Shown here: positions 35,145-43,700 of the stretch, one piece after another
Layout: the number at the start of each line of letters is the position of its first letter
How positions within the stretch are numbered: position 1 is the stretch's first letter
DNA from: AV69 sp963742315
GTDB lineage: Bacteria; Verrucomicrobiota; Verrucomicrobiia; Chthoniobacterales; UBA10450
Assembly (NCBI GenBank): GCA_963742315.1
Contig: CAVULE010000004.1
Coordinates: forward strand, 118,306 to 182,305
Direction of reading: 5' to 3'
DNA length: 64,000 nucleotides
Translations under genes and position numbers: made by a program
The notes under the pieces: generated by a model
The model's database searches: none
Seen by the model: the letters and a program-made list of their open reading frames with translations, nothing else
Told to the model about the DNA's origin: nothing

Positions 35145-36473
35145 ATGCACCGCAAAGGTTGGGCAGTCGCAGCGGTTGGAATTCTGCTGATCCTTGGCGC
35201 GATTGGAATCGCCTGGTTCAATACTCAGTTAACTCACTACCTCGAGAGCGATCGCTTTCGCGCGGAATTGGAAAAAGAAACGGCAAAGGGTCTGCATTTC
35301 CCAGTGGGACATTACGCGCCGATCCATCGCAAAGGTTTTCTCGCCGCAGCGGGGGACCGCTTTCAAGCTGATAACGGCGGCAAGGCGCTTCGCGCGATCG
35401 ATGCGCGTGGCATCGCGGCCACGTTTAACCCATGGGGAGTATTCATCAGGCGCTGGCAGCTCGACGACGTCCGTATCGATTCAGGCGAAGTCGAAATCCA
35501 AACCTACACGCCTAAACCGGAGCCAAGCCCCGCCAAACCCTGGTTCCACGTTTTCCTCCCGCAGCGCGTTTATCTTAAGCACATCGAAGCGAATCCGGCC
35601 GACGTGACCTGGCGTTTTCGGGGCGAGAAAGGCGGGTTCTTCGGAACGGACCTCGTAATCACGCCACATGGTCTGGACTTCAACTATCAAGCGAGCGGCG
35701 GAACTTTAAAGATGGCGCTGATTCCGAATTTGCGACTGCGCGATACGCATCTGCTCATCACCAGGAAATTGCTCACCCTTTACAATCTTGATCTGCAGCC
35801 GGGTGACGACCCGGCCGGCAGCATTCACGGTGAAGGAAAGGCGGGCACAGGTGAGGATCGGAGCGTCGATTTCAATTTTAATTTCGAACACATTCCGGTT
35901 GAAGGATGGCTGCCGAAAGGGTGGCGGGAGCACGTCAGGGGCAACGCTTCGGGGAAAATTTCATGGCGCGGGAAAGATCCGAAGCTGGAGAATTCCACCG
36001 GTGAGGCCACGCTGCGCATGGATGGCGGCCGTATCATCGAACTACCGTTTCTGGAAAACGTGGCGAAGATCACGAAGGAGAAAGCACTTGAGCGGTTGAC
36101 GCTAAATGATTGTTCCTTCGCCCTGGAGTGGAACTATCCGAGAGCGGAAATCAAAAACATTGCAATCGAAGAGAAGGGGAAATTTCGCGCGGAAGGGAGG
36201 ATCCAAGTCGAAAAGAAAGAGTTAAGCGGGGCGATCGAGCTGGGAGTTGCGCGTTATTTACTGGATTGGTTACCGAAACCTGAAGAAGTTTTTCCACACC
36301 AACACGATGGTTACCTTTGGACAACCGTGCATTTGTCCGGAACGATTGAGGCGCCGCAGCAAGACTTAAGTCCGCGTATTATGGAAGTCCTCAAAGAGAA
36401 TCCGGGCGCTGCGCTCGGGCTTTTGCTCCGCCAATTTGGCGAGTGGTTGAAAAACGCATTCGGCGGCGAGTAA
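35145..36473 (+). CDS. AsmA-like membrane-anchored protein
   Basis: A 442-residue protein with one N-terminal membrane segment (AVAAVGILLILGAIGIAWF) and a long beta-rich extracytoplasmic part. Motifs such as ARGIAATFNPWGVFIRRWQL, VRIDSGEVEI and LKHIEANPADVTWRF resemble the repeated strands of AsmA/TamB-type lipid-transfer proteins. The C-terminal region with SGTIEAPQQDLSPRIMEVL also fits AsmA-type C-terminal domains. The assignment is by pattern only and no enzyme motif is present. A role in envelope lipid or outer-membrane homeostasis would be inference. It is the last gene of the coupled run starting at 32398 and is followed by repeat B6. Confidence 0.65.
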   Translation: MHRKGWAVAAVGILLILGAIGIAWFNTQLTHYLESDRFRAELEKETAKGLHFPVGHYAPIHRKGFLAAAGDRFQADNGGKALRAIDARGIAATFNPWGVFIRRWQLDDVRIDSGEVEIQTYTPKPEPSPAKPWFHVFLPQRVYLKHIEANPADVTWRFRGEKGGFFGTDLVITPHGLDFNYQASGGTLKMALIPNLRLRDTHLLITRKLLTLYNLDLQPGDDPAGSIHGEGKAGTGEDRSVDFNFNFEHIPVEGWLPKGWREHVRGNASGKISWRGKDPKLENSTGEATLRMDGGRIIELPFLENVAKITKEKALERLTLNDCSFALEWNYPRAEIKNIAIEEKGKFRAEGRIQVEKKELSGAIELGVARYLLDWLPKPEEVFPHQHDGYLWTTVHLSGTIEAPQQDLSPRIMEVLKENPGAALGLLLRQFGEWLKNAFGGE

Positions 36474-36483
36474 CCTATCTTCC

Positions 36484-36570
36484 GTCATTCTGAGCCAAGT
36501 CGAAGGATCCCGATGCGAAACCTTTAAGATGACTTCACGGGATTCCCCTCGACTGTCACTCAGCACGACA
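36484..36570. repeat. Family B palindromic repeat, copy B6
   Basis: GTCATTCTGAGCCAAGTCGA at the left and CCCCTCGACTGTCACTCAGC at the right, with CCTTTAAGAT at the centre; the right arm is diverged. It follows the stop codon of the AsmA-like gene by 10 bases. Confidence 0.78.
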
Positions 36571-36629
36571 GATAGCGAGTTTCACTACAGTGGACGGAGG
36601 GCGCAGTAATCGATTAGATTACCTCCATC

Positions 36630-36848
36630 ATGGCTGACGTAACTATCGAGACGATTAAGAACGGCCCTTACATTGTGAAGGGAGCGGTTGAGCTCATCGA
36701 CGTGGATGGAAACGCGTTTCCGGTGGAGAAGCGGATGGCACTTTGCCGTTGCGGCGCGTCCACCACCAAGCCGTTTTGCGACGGCACGCACTCAAAGATT
36801 GGGTTTCAAGCGGCGGAAAAGGCGGTTCCCGAATCCGCCGAAAGCTAA
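36630..36848 (+). CDS. CDGSH iron-sulfur domain protein
   Basis: Small 72-residue protein expected to bind one [2Fe-2S] cluster through the three-Cys one-His motif CRCGASTTKPFCDGTH (residues about 39-54). The upstream strands (GPYIVKGAVELIDVDGN) match the MitoNEET-like N-terminal part found in bacterial CDGSH proteins. Such proteins act in redox sensing or cluster transfer; the partner here is unknown. It has its own upstream gap and is followed 66 bases later by the prolyl oligopeptidase. Confidence 0.93.
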   Translation: MADVTIETIKNGPYIVKGAVELIDVDGNAFPVEKRMALCRCGASTTKPFCDGTHSKIGFQAAEKAVPESAES

Positions 36849-36914
36849 GGCGAGGAAGCAGCAACGGACTGATTGTCATTGAACGCAATGCCGAGAACGC
36901 GTTCTTTATTTTTA

Positions 36915-39047
36915 ATGAAAATTCGCTTTTCGCTCGTTAGCGTCGGCGTGGTTTGCACTATGGCTTTGCTGAATCTCTCTGGCGCAGAACCGTTGCCGCA
37001 GACGCCGAAGAAACCAGTTACGGATGAATACCAGGGAGTGAAGGTCGAAGACAATTATCAGTGGCTGGAACAGGATGATGATCCGGCGGTCAACGCCTGG
37101 TCGGATGCGCAGAGTCGGCGGACGCGGGAGTACCTCGACAAGTTGCCGGACCGTGCCGCGATCGAGAAACAATTGACCGATTGGTATGCAAAAACGTCGC
37201 CGACCTATTCCGGCATGGTTTCGCGGCCGGGCATTTTGTTCGCCCGCAAGTTTCAACCACCAAAGCAACAGCAAATGCTGGTAACGCTGGCCTCAGCCGA
37301 GAACCTGAAATCGGAAAAGATAGTACTCGATCCCAACAAGCTCGATCCATCGGGTAAGACCGCGATCGATTGGTTTGTTCCGTCGCGCGACGGCAAATAC
37401 GTGGCGATGTCGATTTCGCAAGGCGGGAGCGAAGATGGAACGTTGCACATTTATGAGACAGCGACCGGTAAAGCGCTGAAAGATTCAATTGCGCACGTGC
37501 AATATCCCACCGCCGGCGGCAGCGCAGCCTGGAACGCCGATGGAACGGGAATTTATTACACGCGATTTCCCCGCAAGGGCGAACGACCAGACGCGGACCT
37601 GAATTTTTATCAGCAGGTTTACTTTCATAAGATCGGAACGGCCGATTCCGAGGACACCTATTCCATCGGCAAAGACTTTCCTCGCATCGCCGAGATCAAG
37701 CTCGAAGCGTCCCACGATGGAAAATACATTCTCGCTACCGTCGCGAACGGCGATGGCGGTGATTTCGCGCATTACCTCCTCGGGCCGGATGGCAACTGGA
37801 AGCAGCTAACACAATTCAGCGATCAAATTAAAGCGGCGCGGATCGGTCGCGATGACGCGCTTTATCTGCTTTCGCGGGCCGACGCGCCGCGCGGGAAAAT
37901 TTTGCGGGCCGCCCTGGATAAACCGGAGCTCGCGAATGCAACGGTGATCGTTTCGCCCAGCGAAGCGGTAATTCAGTTCATGGAACCGACCGCCGAAGCG
38001 ATTTATGTCGGCGATTTGCTCGGCGGACCATCGCAAATTCGACGCTTCGCCTTGGACGGCACCGGCGAAACAAACGTGCCCATTCCAAGCATCTCCGCCG
38101 TCACGGAGATGGAATCATTGGAAGACAACTCCCTTCTCTTTCGCGATGTCAGTTATACCGAACCGGCAGCCTGGTTCCATCTCACTGGAAATGCTCCACC
38201 AAAAAAGACGGCGTTGGTCGATAGCTCACCGGTTTCATTTGCTGACATCGAAGTGAGTCGCGAAATGGCGACTTCGAAGGATGGCACGAAAGTTCCGTTG
38301 AACATCATTCGCAAAAAGGGAACAAAACTCGACGGGAATAACCCGGTGCTGCTTTACGGTTACGGCGGTTACGGCATTAGCATGCAGCCGGGCTTTGATT
38401 TTACACGGCGACTCTGGTTCGATCGTGGCGGCGTTTGGGTAGTTGCGAATATCCGCGGGGGCGGCGAGTTCGGCGAGGACTGGCACAAGGCGGGAAACCT
38501 GACCAAAAAGCAAAATGTCTTCGATGATTTCGCAGCCGCCGCTCAATATTTAATTAACGAGAAGTGGACGCGCCCGGAAAAACTGGCGATCCTCGGAGGC
38601 AGTAACGGCGGCCTGCTGATGGGAGCAATGATCACCCAGCACCCGGATTTGGTCCGAGCGGTGGTGTCGGTGGTGGGGATTTACGACATGCTGCGCGTCG
38701 AGCTTGCTCCCAACGGCGCGTTCAATGTTACCGAATTCGGCACGGTCAAGGACCCGGATCAGTTCAAGGCCCTGTATGCCTACTCGCCCTATCATCATGT
38801 TGCCGACGGCACGAATTACCCCTCTATCTTGTTCATGACCGGGGCGAACGACGGGCGGGTTGCGCCGTATCATTCGCGCAAAATGGTGGCGCGGCTGGAC
38901 GAAGCCAACAAATCAAGCAATCCGATCTTGCTGCGCACCAGCACCAGCTCCGGACACGGAATTGGCACGGCCTTGAGCGAACGAATTAAACAGCTCGCGG
39001 ACGAATATTCGTTTCTTTTCGCGCAATTGGAAATGCGGCCGCGTTGA
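36915..39047 (+). CDS. Prolyl oligopeptidase family serine peptidase (S9A), exported
   Basis: Prolyl oligopeptidase of about 710 residues from the ATG at 36915, chosen because it gives a signal peptide (FSLVSVGVVCTMALLNLSGA). An ATG at 36873 adds 14 residues. The conserved N-terminal motif VEDNYQWLEQDDDPAVNAW and the propeller are followed by the hydrolase domain. Ser563 is in GGSNGG, Asp646 in GANDGRV and His681 in SSGHGIGT, with the substrate-pocket motif NIRGGGEFGEDWHKAG. It cleaves short peptides after proline. It differs from the S9 gene at the window start by the DNYQWLE signature and by having no repeat insertions. Confidence 0.94.
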   Translation: MKIRFSLVSVGVVCTMALLNLSGAEPLPQTPKKPVTDEYQGVKVEDNYQWLEQDDDPAVNAWSDAQSRRTREYLDKLPDRAAIEKQLTDWYAKTSPTYSGMVSRPGILFARKFQPPKQQQMLVTLASAENLKSEKIVLDPNKLDPSGKTAIDWFVPSRDGKYVAMSISQGGSEDGTLHIYETATGKALKDSIAHVQYPTAGGSAAWNADGTGIYYTRFPRKGERPDADLNFYQQVYFHKIGTADSEDTYSIGKDFPRIAEIKLEASHDGKYILATVANGDGGDFAHYLLGPDGNWKQLTQFSDQIKAARIGRDDALYLLSRADAPRGKILRAALDKPELANATVIVSPSEAVIQFMEPTAEAIYVGDLLGGPSQIRRFALDGTGETNVPIPSISAVTEMESLEDNSLLFRDVSYTEPAAWFHLTGNAPPKKTALVDSSPVSFADIEVSREMATSKDGTKVPLNIIRKKGTKLDGNNPVLLYGYGGYGISMQPGFDFTRRLWFDRGGVWVVANIRGGGEFGEDWHKAGNLTKKQNVFDDFAAAAQYLINEKWTRPEKLAILGGSNGGLLMGAMITQHPDLVRAVVSVVGIYDMLRVELAPNGAFNVTEFGTVKDPDQFKALYAYSPYHHVADGTNYPSILFMTGANDGRVAPYHSRKMVARLDEANKSSNPILLRTSTSSGHGIGTALSERIKQLADEYSFLFAQLEMRPR

Positions 39048-39090
39048 TCAATACTGACGCTTGTTCGCGCGGCAACCTCCGTTTCTGTGG

Positions 39091-39127
39091 TGGCAGGCGT
39101 GTCGCCTGCAGCAGCCGACACGGCTGC
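39091..39127. repeat. Pair of short hairpins between two exported-protein genes
   Basis: GCAGGCGTGTCGCCTGC and GCAGCCGACACGGCTGC are two adjacent palindromic hairpins with GTGT/GACA loops. This suggests a degraded dispersed repeat. The remaining bases 39128-39223 show no clear element. Confidence 0.65.
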
Positions 39128-39223
39128 CTCTACAGGAATGCAGCGCCTTAGCGTCTAGTCTTGGACGAAGGCACGCCTTGGGATAAAAGAAAGCTTGGCG
39201 CGGGACAAGCTTCACGATAAAGC

Positions 39224-39952
39224 ATGTCGGCTGTGAATCCGAGATTCTCGCTGCGTCTCGCGGTGGCATTTTTCGCCGGATCAGTTGCGGTCGAGATGGT
39301 GAACGCGCAGGATGGCAGGACCGACGCACGCGGGTCTTTCGGTGTGCCACTGCAGCCCTTCTCGTTACGCGAAACGACTGATGCTTCGCCGCGCGCCGAA
39401 CCAATTCGCGTTGCCTATTACGCACCGCGTACACAACCGGCACTGGCACCACGCGCTGAGTCGGCCGAGGACGAAGACGATCTCGAAACAACCAATGCGT
39501 TTCCGGAAATTAACTCGAACCGGCCAGTGGTTGCGGGTGACCGCGCGATTTTGCGCAATGGAATCGCCTACGCACCGTCACGGGCGCCGGATAATATCAA
39601 GAATGCGATTTGGGCCGTGAATACGCTGCGACGCAAACCGTACGTCTGGGGTGGCGGGCACGGCTCGTTTAATGATTACGGATATGACTGCTCAGGCGCG
39701 GTTTCGTTCGCTTTGCATTACGCGGGATTACTCGACGCGCCGTTGCCCTCGAATGATTTTCGTCGTTACGGGAAACGCGGGCGCGGGCGTTGGATCACGA
39801 TTTATTCGCGCGATGGGCACACCTTCGCCATCATCGCCGGTTTGCGCCTCGATACTACCGATATGCGCGATGGCGGCGCGGTCGGCCCGCGCTGGTATGC
39901 AGATGGACGCAACACGCACGGCTTCGACGCACGTCATCCTGGCGGCTGGTAA
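39224..39952 (+). CDS. NlpC/P60-like peptidoglycan hydrolase
   Basis: Exported protein of 242 residues. The signal peptide region is LRLAVAFFAGSVAVEMVNA. A low-complexity linker rich in Pro, Ala and acidic residues (AESAEDEDDLETT) follows, then a C-terminal NlpC/P60-type catalytic domain. Cys156 lies in YDCSGAVSFALHYAG and His199 in SRDGHTFAIIAG, the expected Cys-His pair, with YVWGGGHGSF before the Cys as in this family. It probably cleaves peptide cross-links or stem peptides of peptidoglycan. It is a single gene, with about 140 bases to the next. Confidence 0.82.
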   Translation: MSAVNPRFSLRLAVAFFAGSVAVEMVNAQDGRTDARGSFGVPLQPFSLRETTDASPRAEPIRVAYYAPRTQPALAPRAESAEDEDDLETTNAFPEINSNRPVVAGDRAILRNGIAYAPSRAPDNIKNAIWAVNTLRRKPYVWGGGHGSFNDYGYDCSGAVSFALHYAGLLDAPLPSNDFRRYGKRGRGRWITIYSRDGHTFAIIAGLRLDTTDMRDGGAVGPRWYADGRNTHGFDARHPGGW

Positions 39953-40092
39953 GAACGATCCGGGTTCCCTGCACCCGAACTTGCTTTTCACCCTGGCGCG
40001 GCTTCTTCCTCTATTACCTCCTCCTCAATTCAAACCAAAATGCTGTCCTCCTGAATGACAGCTCGTTAAAGGCGAGGTAAATTCTGGTCCTG

Positions 40093-40545
40093 ATGTATCC
40101 GCCCAAGCTGAATAATATCATCAACCTTTTCGAATCTCTCCCAGAAGACGAGCGCCGGGAGACGATCGTCTCCTATGCCGACAACGCGCGGAAACAGGAG
40201 CCACGCGAGGGCGAGCAATTCGATTTGCAAGATATCCGCAAAGACGAGGAATGCGCGGACACTGTCGGCGTTTATTTGCACGTCGATGAAAATGGCAAGT
40301 CCCACATTAGGATGACGCTCGGCCCCGAAGTGCAAACCCTTACCCGGGCAATGACGGCGATTCTTTGCAAGGGACTTGAAGGCGCGACCCCGCAGGAAAT
40401 TCTGGATTTGCCGAGCGATTTCGTGACCCGAATTATCGGCGCCGAACTCGTTCGTGTGCGCAGTCAAACCACCTATTACGTGCTGACCCGGATCAAAGGG
40501 ATTTGCAAGGTTTACCTCGATCGCCAGCGCATGGCGGCGGCGTAG
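40093..40545 (+). CDS. SufE-like sulfur acceptor protein
   Basis: Protein of 150 residues with the SufE fold pattern: LNNIINLFESLPEDERRETI at the start, IRKDEECADTVGVYLHVD with candidate active Cys54, and the helical GLEGATPQEILDLPSDFVTR near the middle. SufE accepts persulfide sulfur from a SufS-type desulfurase for Fe-S cluster assembly. The usual GCQS context of the Cys is replaced by EECADTV, so activity is likely but not certain. No suf genes adjoin it. Repeat A3 follows. Confidence 0.82.
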   Translation: MYPPKLNNIINLFESLPEDERRETIVSYADNARKQEPREGEQFDLQDIRKDEECADTVGVYLHVDENGKSHIRMTLGPEVQTLTRAMTAILCKGLEGATPQEILDLPSDFVTRIIGAELVRVRSQTTYYVLTRIKGICKVYLDRQRMAAA

Positions 40546-40551
40546 CGTGGT

Positions 40552-40688
40552 CGGAACACAGGCTTTCCAGCCTGTGCGCCCAGCGGAGTTGCGCTCCACT
40601 GAAAATGGCGAGGCCGGAATGTGTCGTTCTCCTAGGGCAGCAGCGGGTTTCAAACCCGCAGGGCGCACAGGCCACCGACCTGTGTTCC
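40552..40688. repeat. Family A palindromic repeat, copy A3
   Basis: CGGAACACAGGCTTTCCAGC at the left and CGACCTGTGTTCC at the right, with GCGCCCAGCGGAGTTGCGC and an extra hairpin CAGCGGGTTTCAAACCCGC inside. It occupies most of the gap before carB, so any carB promoter lies in or next to it. Confidence 0.88.
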
Positions 40689-40743
40689 AATAACGATTCT
40701 CTCGTGACGCGCGCGCGTTTTCGCCTAACGTTCCCGCCGCGCA

Positions 40744-43700
40744 ATGCCGCGAAATAACGAGCTGAAAAAAATTTTACTCATCGGCTCCGGTCCAATCGTG
40801 ATCGGGCAAGGCTGCGAATTTGATTATTCCGGGGTGCAGGCGTGCAAGGCGTTGCGCGAGGAAGGCTACCGGGTGGTGCTGGTAAACTCGAACCCCGCCA
40901 CGATCATGACCGACCCAGAGTTCGCCGACCGTACCTATATAGAACCGATTACGGCGGAGGTGATCGAGGCCATCATCGACCGGGAAAAGCCGGACGCGAT
41001 TCTACCCACGATGGGCGGACAGACCGCGCTCAATGCCGCCATGGAACTGAACCGCAATGGCGCGCTCGCCCGACACAATGTGAAGTTGATCGGCGCCAAC
41101 GCGCAGGCAATCGCGAAAGGCGAGGACCGACAGCTCTTCAAAGAGGCGATGTTGCGCATCGGACTTGATGTGCCGCGTTCCGGTATCGCGCACTCGGTGG
41201 AGGATGCAGGTAAAGTCGCCGATGCCATCGGTAGTTTTCCGCTCATCATCCGGCCCGCCTTCACCCTCGGCGGCAGCGGAGGCGGCATCGCCTACAATCG
41301 CGAAGAACTGGCGGAAATCGCCGGGCGCGGACTCGCCATCTCACCGGTCAACGAGGTGCTCATCGAAGAGTCGTTAGTCGGTTGGAAAGAATTCGAGATG
41401 GAGGTAATGCGCGACCGGGCGGATAACTGCGTCGTCGTTTGCTCGATCGAGAATTTCGATCCGATGGGCATTCACACCGGCGATTCAATCACGGTCGCGC
41501 CGGTGCAAACGCTGACCGACAAGGAATTTCAAATGATGCGCGACGACGCCTTTGCCGTAATTCGCGAAATTGGGGTCGAGACCGGCGGCTCGAATATTCA
41601 ATTTGCGGTTAACCCGGAGAACGGCCGCATGGTCGTGATTGAAATGAATCCACGGGTCTCGCGTTCGAGTGCGCTGGCATCAAAGGCGACCGGATTCCCG
41701 ATTGCCAAGATCGCGGCCAAACTGGCAGTCGGTTACACCCTCGACGAGATCAAAAACGATATTACCCGCGAAACGCCGGCCAGTTTCGAGCCGACAATCG
41801 ATTATTGCGTCGTCAAAGTCCCACGTTTCACCTTCGAAAAATTCCCGCAAGCCGATCCGACTCTGACCACGCAAATGAAAAGCGTGGGTGAAGCGATGGC
41901 TATTGGCCGCACCTTCAAGGAAGCCCTGCAAAAAGCGCTCCGTAGTCTGGAGATCAAACGTTTCGGATTGATCGGCGACGGAAATGAGAACGAAGTCGAT
42001 GCAGAAACATTGCGTTTGAAGCTGGCAGTGCCGAACGCCGAACGAATTTTCTATATCGGACAAGCCTTTGAAAACGGGATGTCAGTCGAGGAAATTTTCG
42101 AGTTAACAAAAATTGACCGGTGGTTTTTGCGGAATGTTCAGCAAATTGTTGAGGAAAACAGCCGTCTCCGGTTGTCAGAGGGTAGCGCGCGCGTTCCGCG
42201 CGCAGTATCGGACATTCTGTCCGATACATCAGGGGAAGCCTCGCAGAATGCAGAGCTAAGCGCACAGGATGCGCGCGCAGCCCAGCCGAATGCGGAGGGA
42301 TTGTCTGGCGCAGTGGTAGGAACGAAGTATTCGCGCCGGCGGTTGCCGCACTTCGAGCGACCATGGGCAAAATACGCGGTCACCTTCGGAACGTTAAACC
42401 GGTCTACATTATCCCCCGAAGCACGATCGATCACTCTCAAAGCGATCGAACATTTTCATGGCAAGCGATATGAACTTTATGCGGCCTGCGTGATGCCGGA
42501 TCATGTCCACGTCTTGTGGGAGCCTAGCATCAAGGGCGACAATGCAGAAGGCAAACCGGTATTTTGGTCGTTAGCCGAACTGGTCCGCTCGATCAAAACA
42601 TTCAGCGCGCGGGAGATTAATCAGGCGGAAGGATCGCACGGCAGCATCTGGGAAAAAGAGTGGCATGATCGGATGATTCGGTCGGAAACAGATCTGCAGG
42701 AGAAATTTGGTTATATCACCCGGAACCCATGGGATGCAGGCATTGCTTCTCCCGTGCAAGATTACGAATGGGTTTGGTATCAGGGTAGCACGCGAGTTCC
42801 GCGCGCTGAGCCGGATATTCTGTCCGGCGCCTCGAAAGCTCCGCAGAATGCGAAGCTGGGCGCACAGAATGTACGCGCTACCCAAGATGCCGCAGAAAAG
42901 ATGCTTGCGCCCCTTCTCCTTCGCGCCAAAAAACTCGGGTTTTCCGATCGGCAGCTCGCGATTGCCGGTGGCGTTCCGGAAAAGGCGATTCGTTCGCAAC
43001 GAATCGCGCAAAAGATCGCCCCGACCTATCGCCTGGTCGATACCTGCGCGGCCGAATTCGAAGCCTATACCCCTTATTATTATTCCACCTACGGAAGCGA
43101 AAATGAGCGCCGCGAAAGCGGCAAACGCAAAATCATGATTCTCGGCGGCGGTCCCAACCGCATCGGCCAGGGCATCGAATTTGATTATTGCTGCGTCCAC
43201 GCCGCCTTCGCTCTGCGCGAGCTCGGTTTCGAAACCATCATGGTAAATTCCAATCCGGAAACGGTTTCTACCGATTACGACACCAGCGACAAACTTTATT
43301 TTGAGCCGCTCACGCTTGAGGACGTGCTCAACATCTACGATCAGGAAAAGCCCCAAGGCGTAGTCGTGCAATTCGGCGGACAAACGCCGCTCAATCTCGC
43401 CGACGGATTGAAAGCCGCCGGCGTTCCCATTCTCGGCACCCAGCCGGAGAGCATTGAGATGGCGGAAGATCGCCAGCTCTTCGCCGTTATGCTCGACAAA
43501 CTTGGTTTGCGCCAGACCCCGAACGGCTCCGCTGTCAGCATGGAGGAAGCAGTCGCGATCGCCAATCGCATTGGCTATCCAGTTCTCGTTAGGCCGTCGT
43601 TCGTCCTCGGTGGCCGCGGCATGGAGCTGGTTTATAACGAGACTGATTTACGGCGCTACGTTGCTGCCGCGATTGATCTGGGTAGCGCACGCGTTCCGCG

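Noticed and set aside
42180..42884. Intein in CarB
   Set aside because: There is no N-terminal Cys/Ser splice block, no His-Asn end, and the domain is a clear RAYT flanked by REP repeats.
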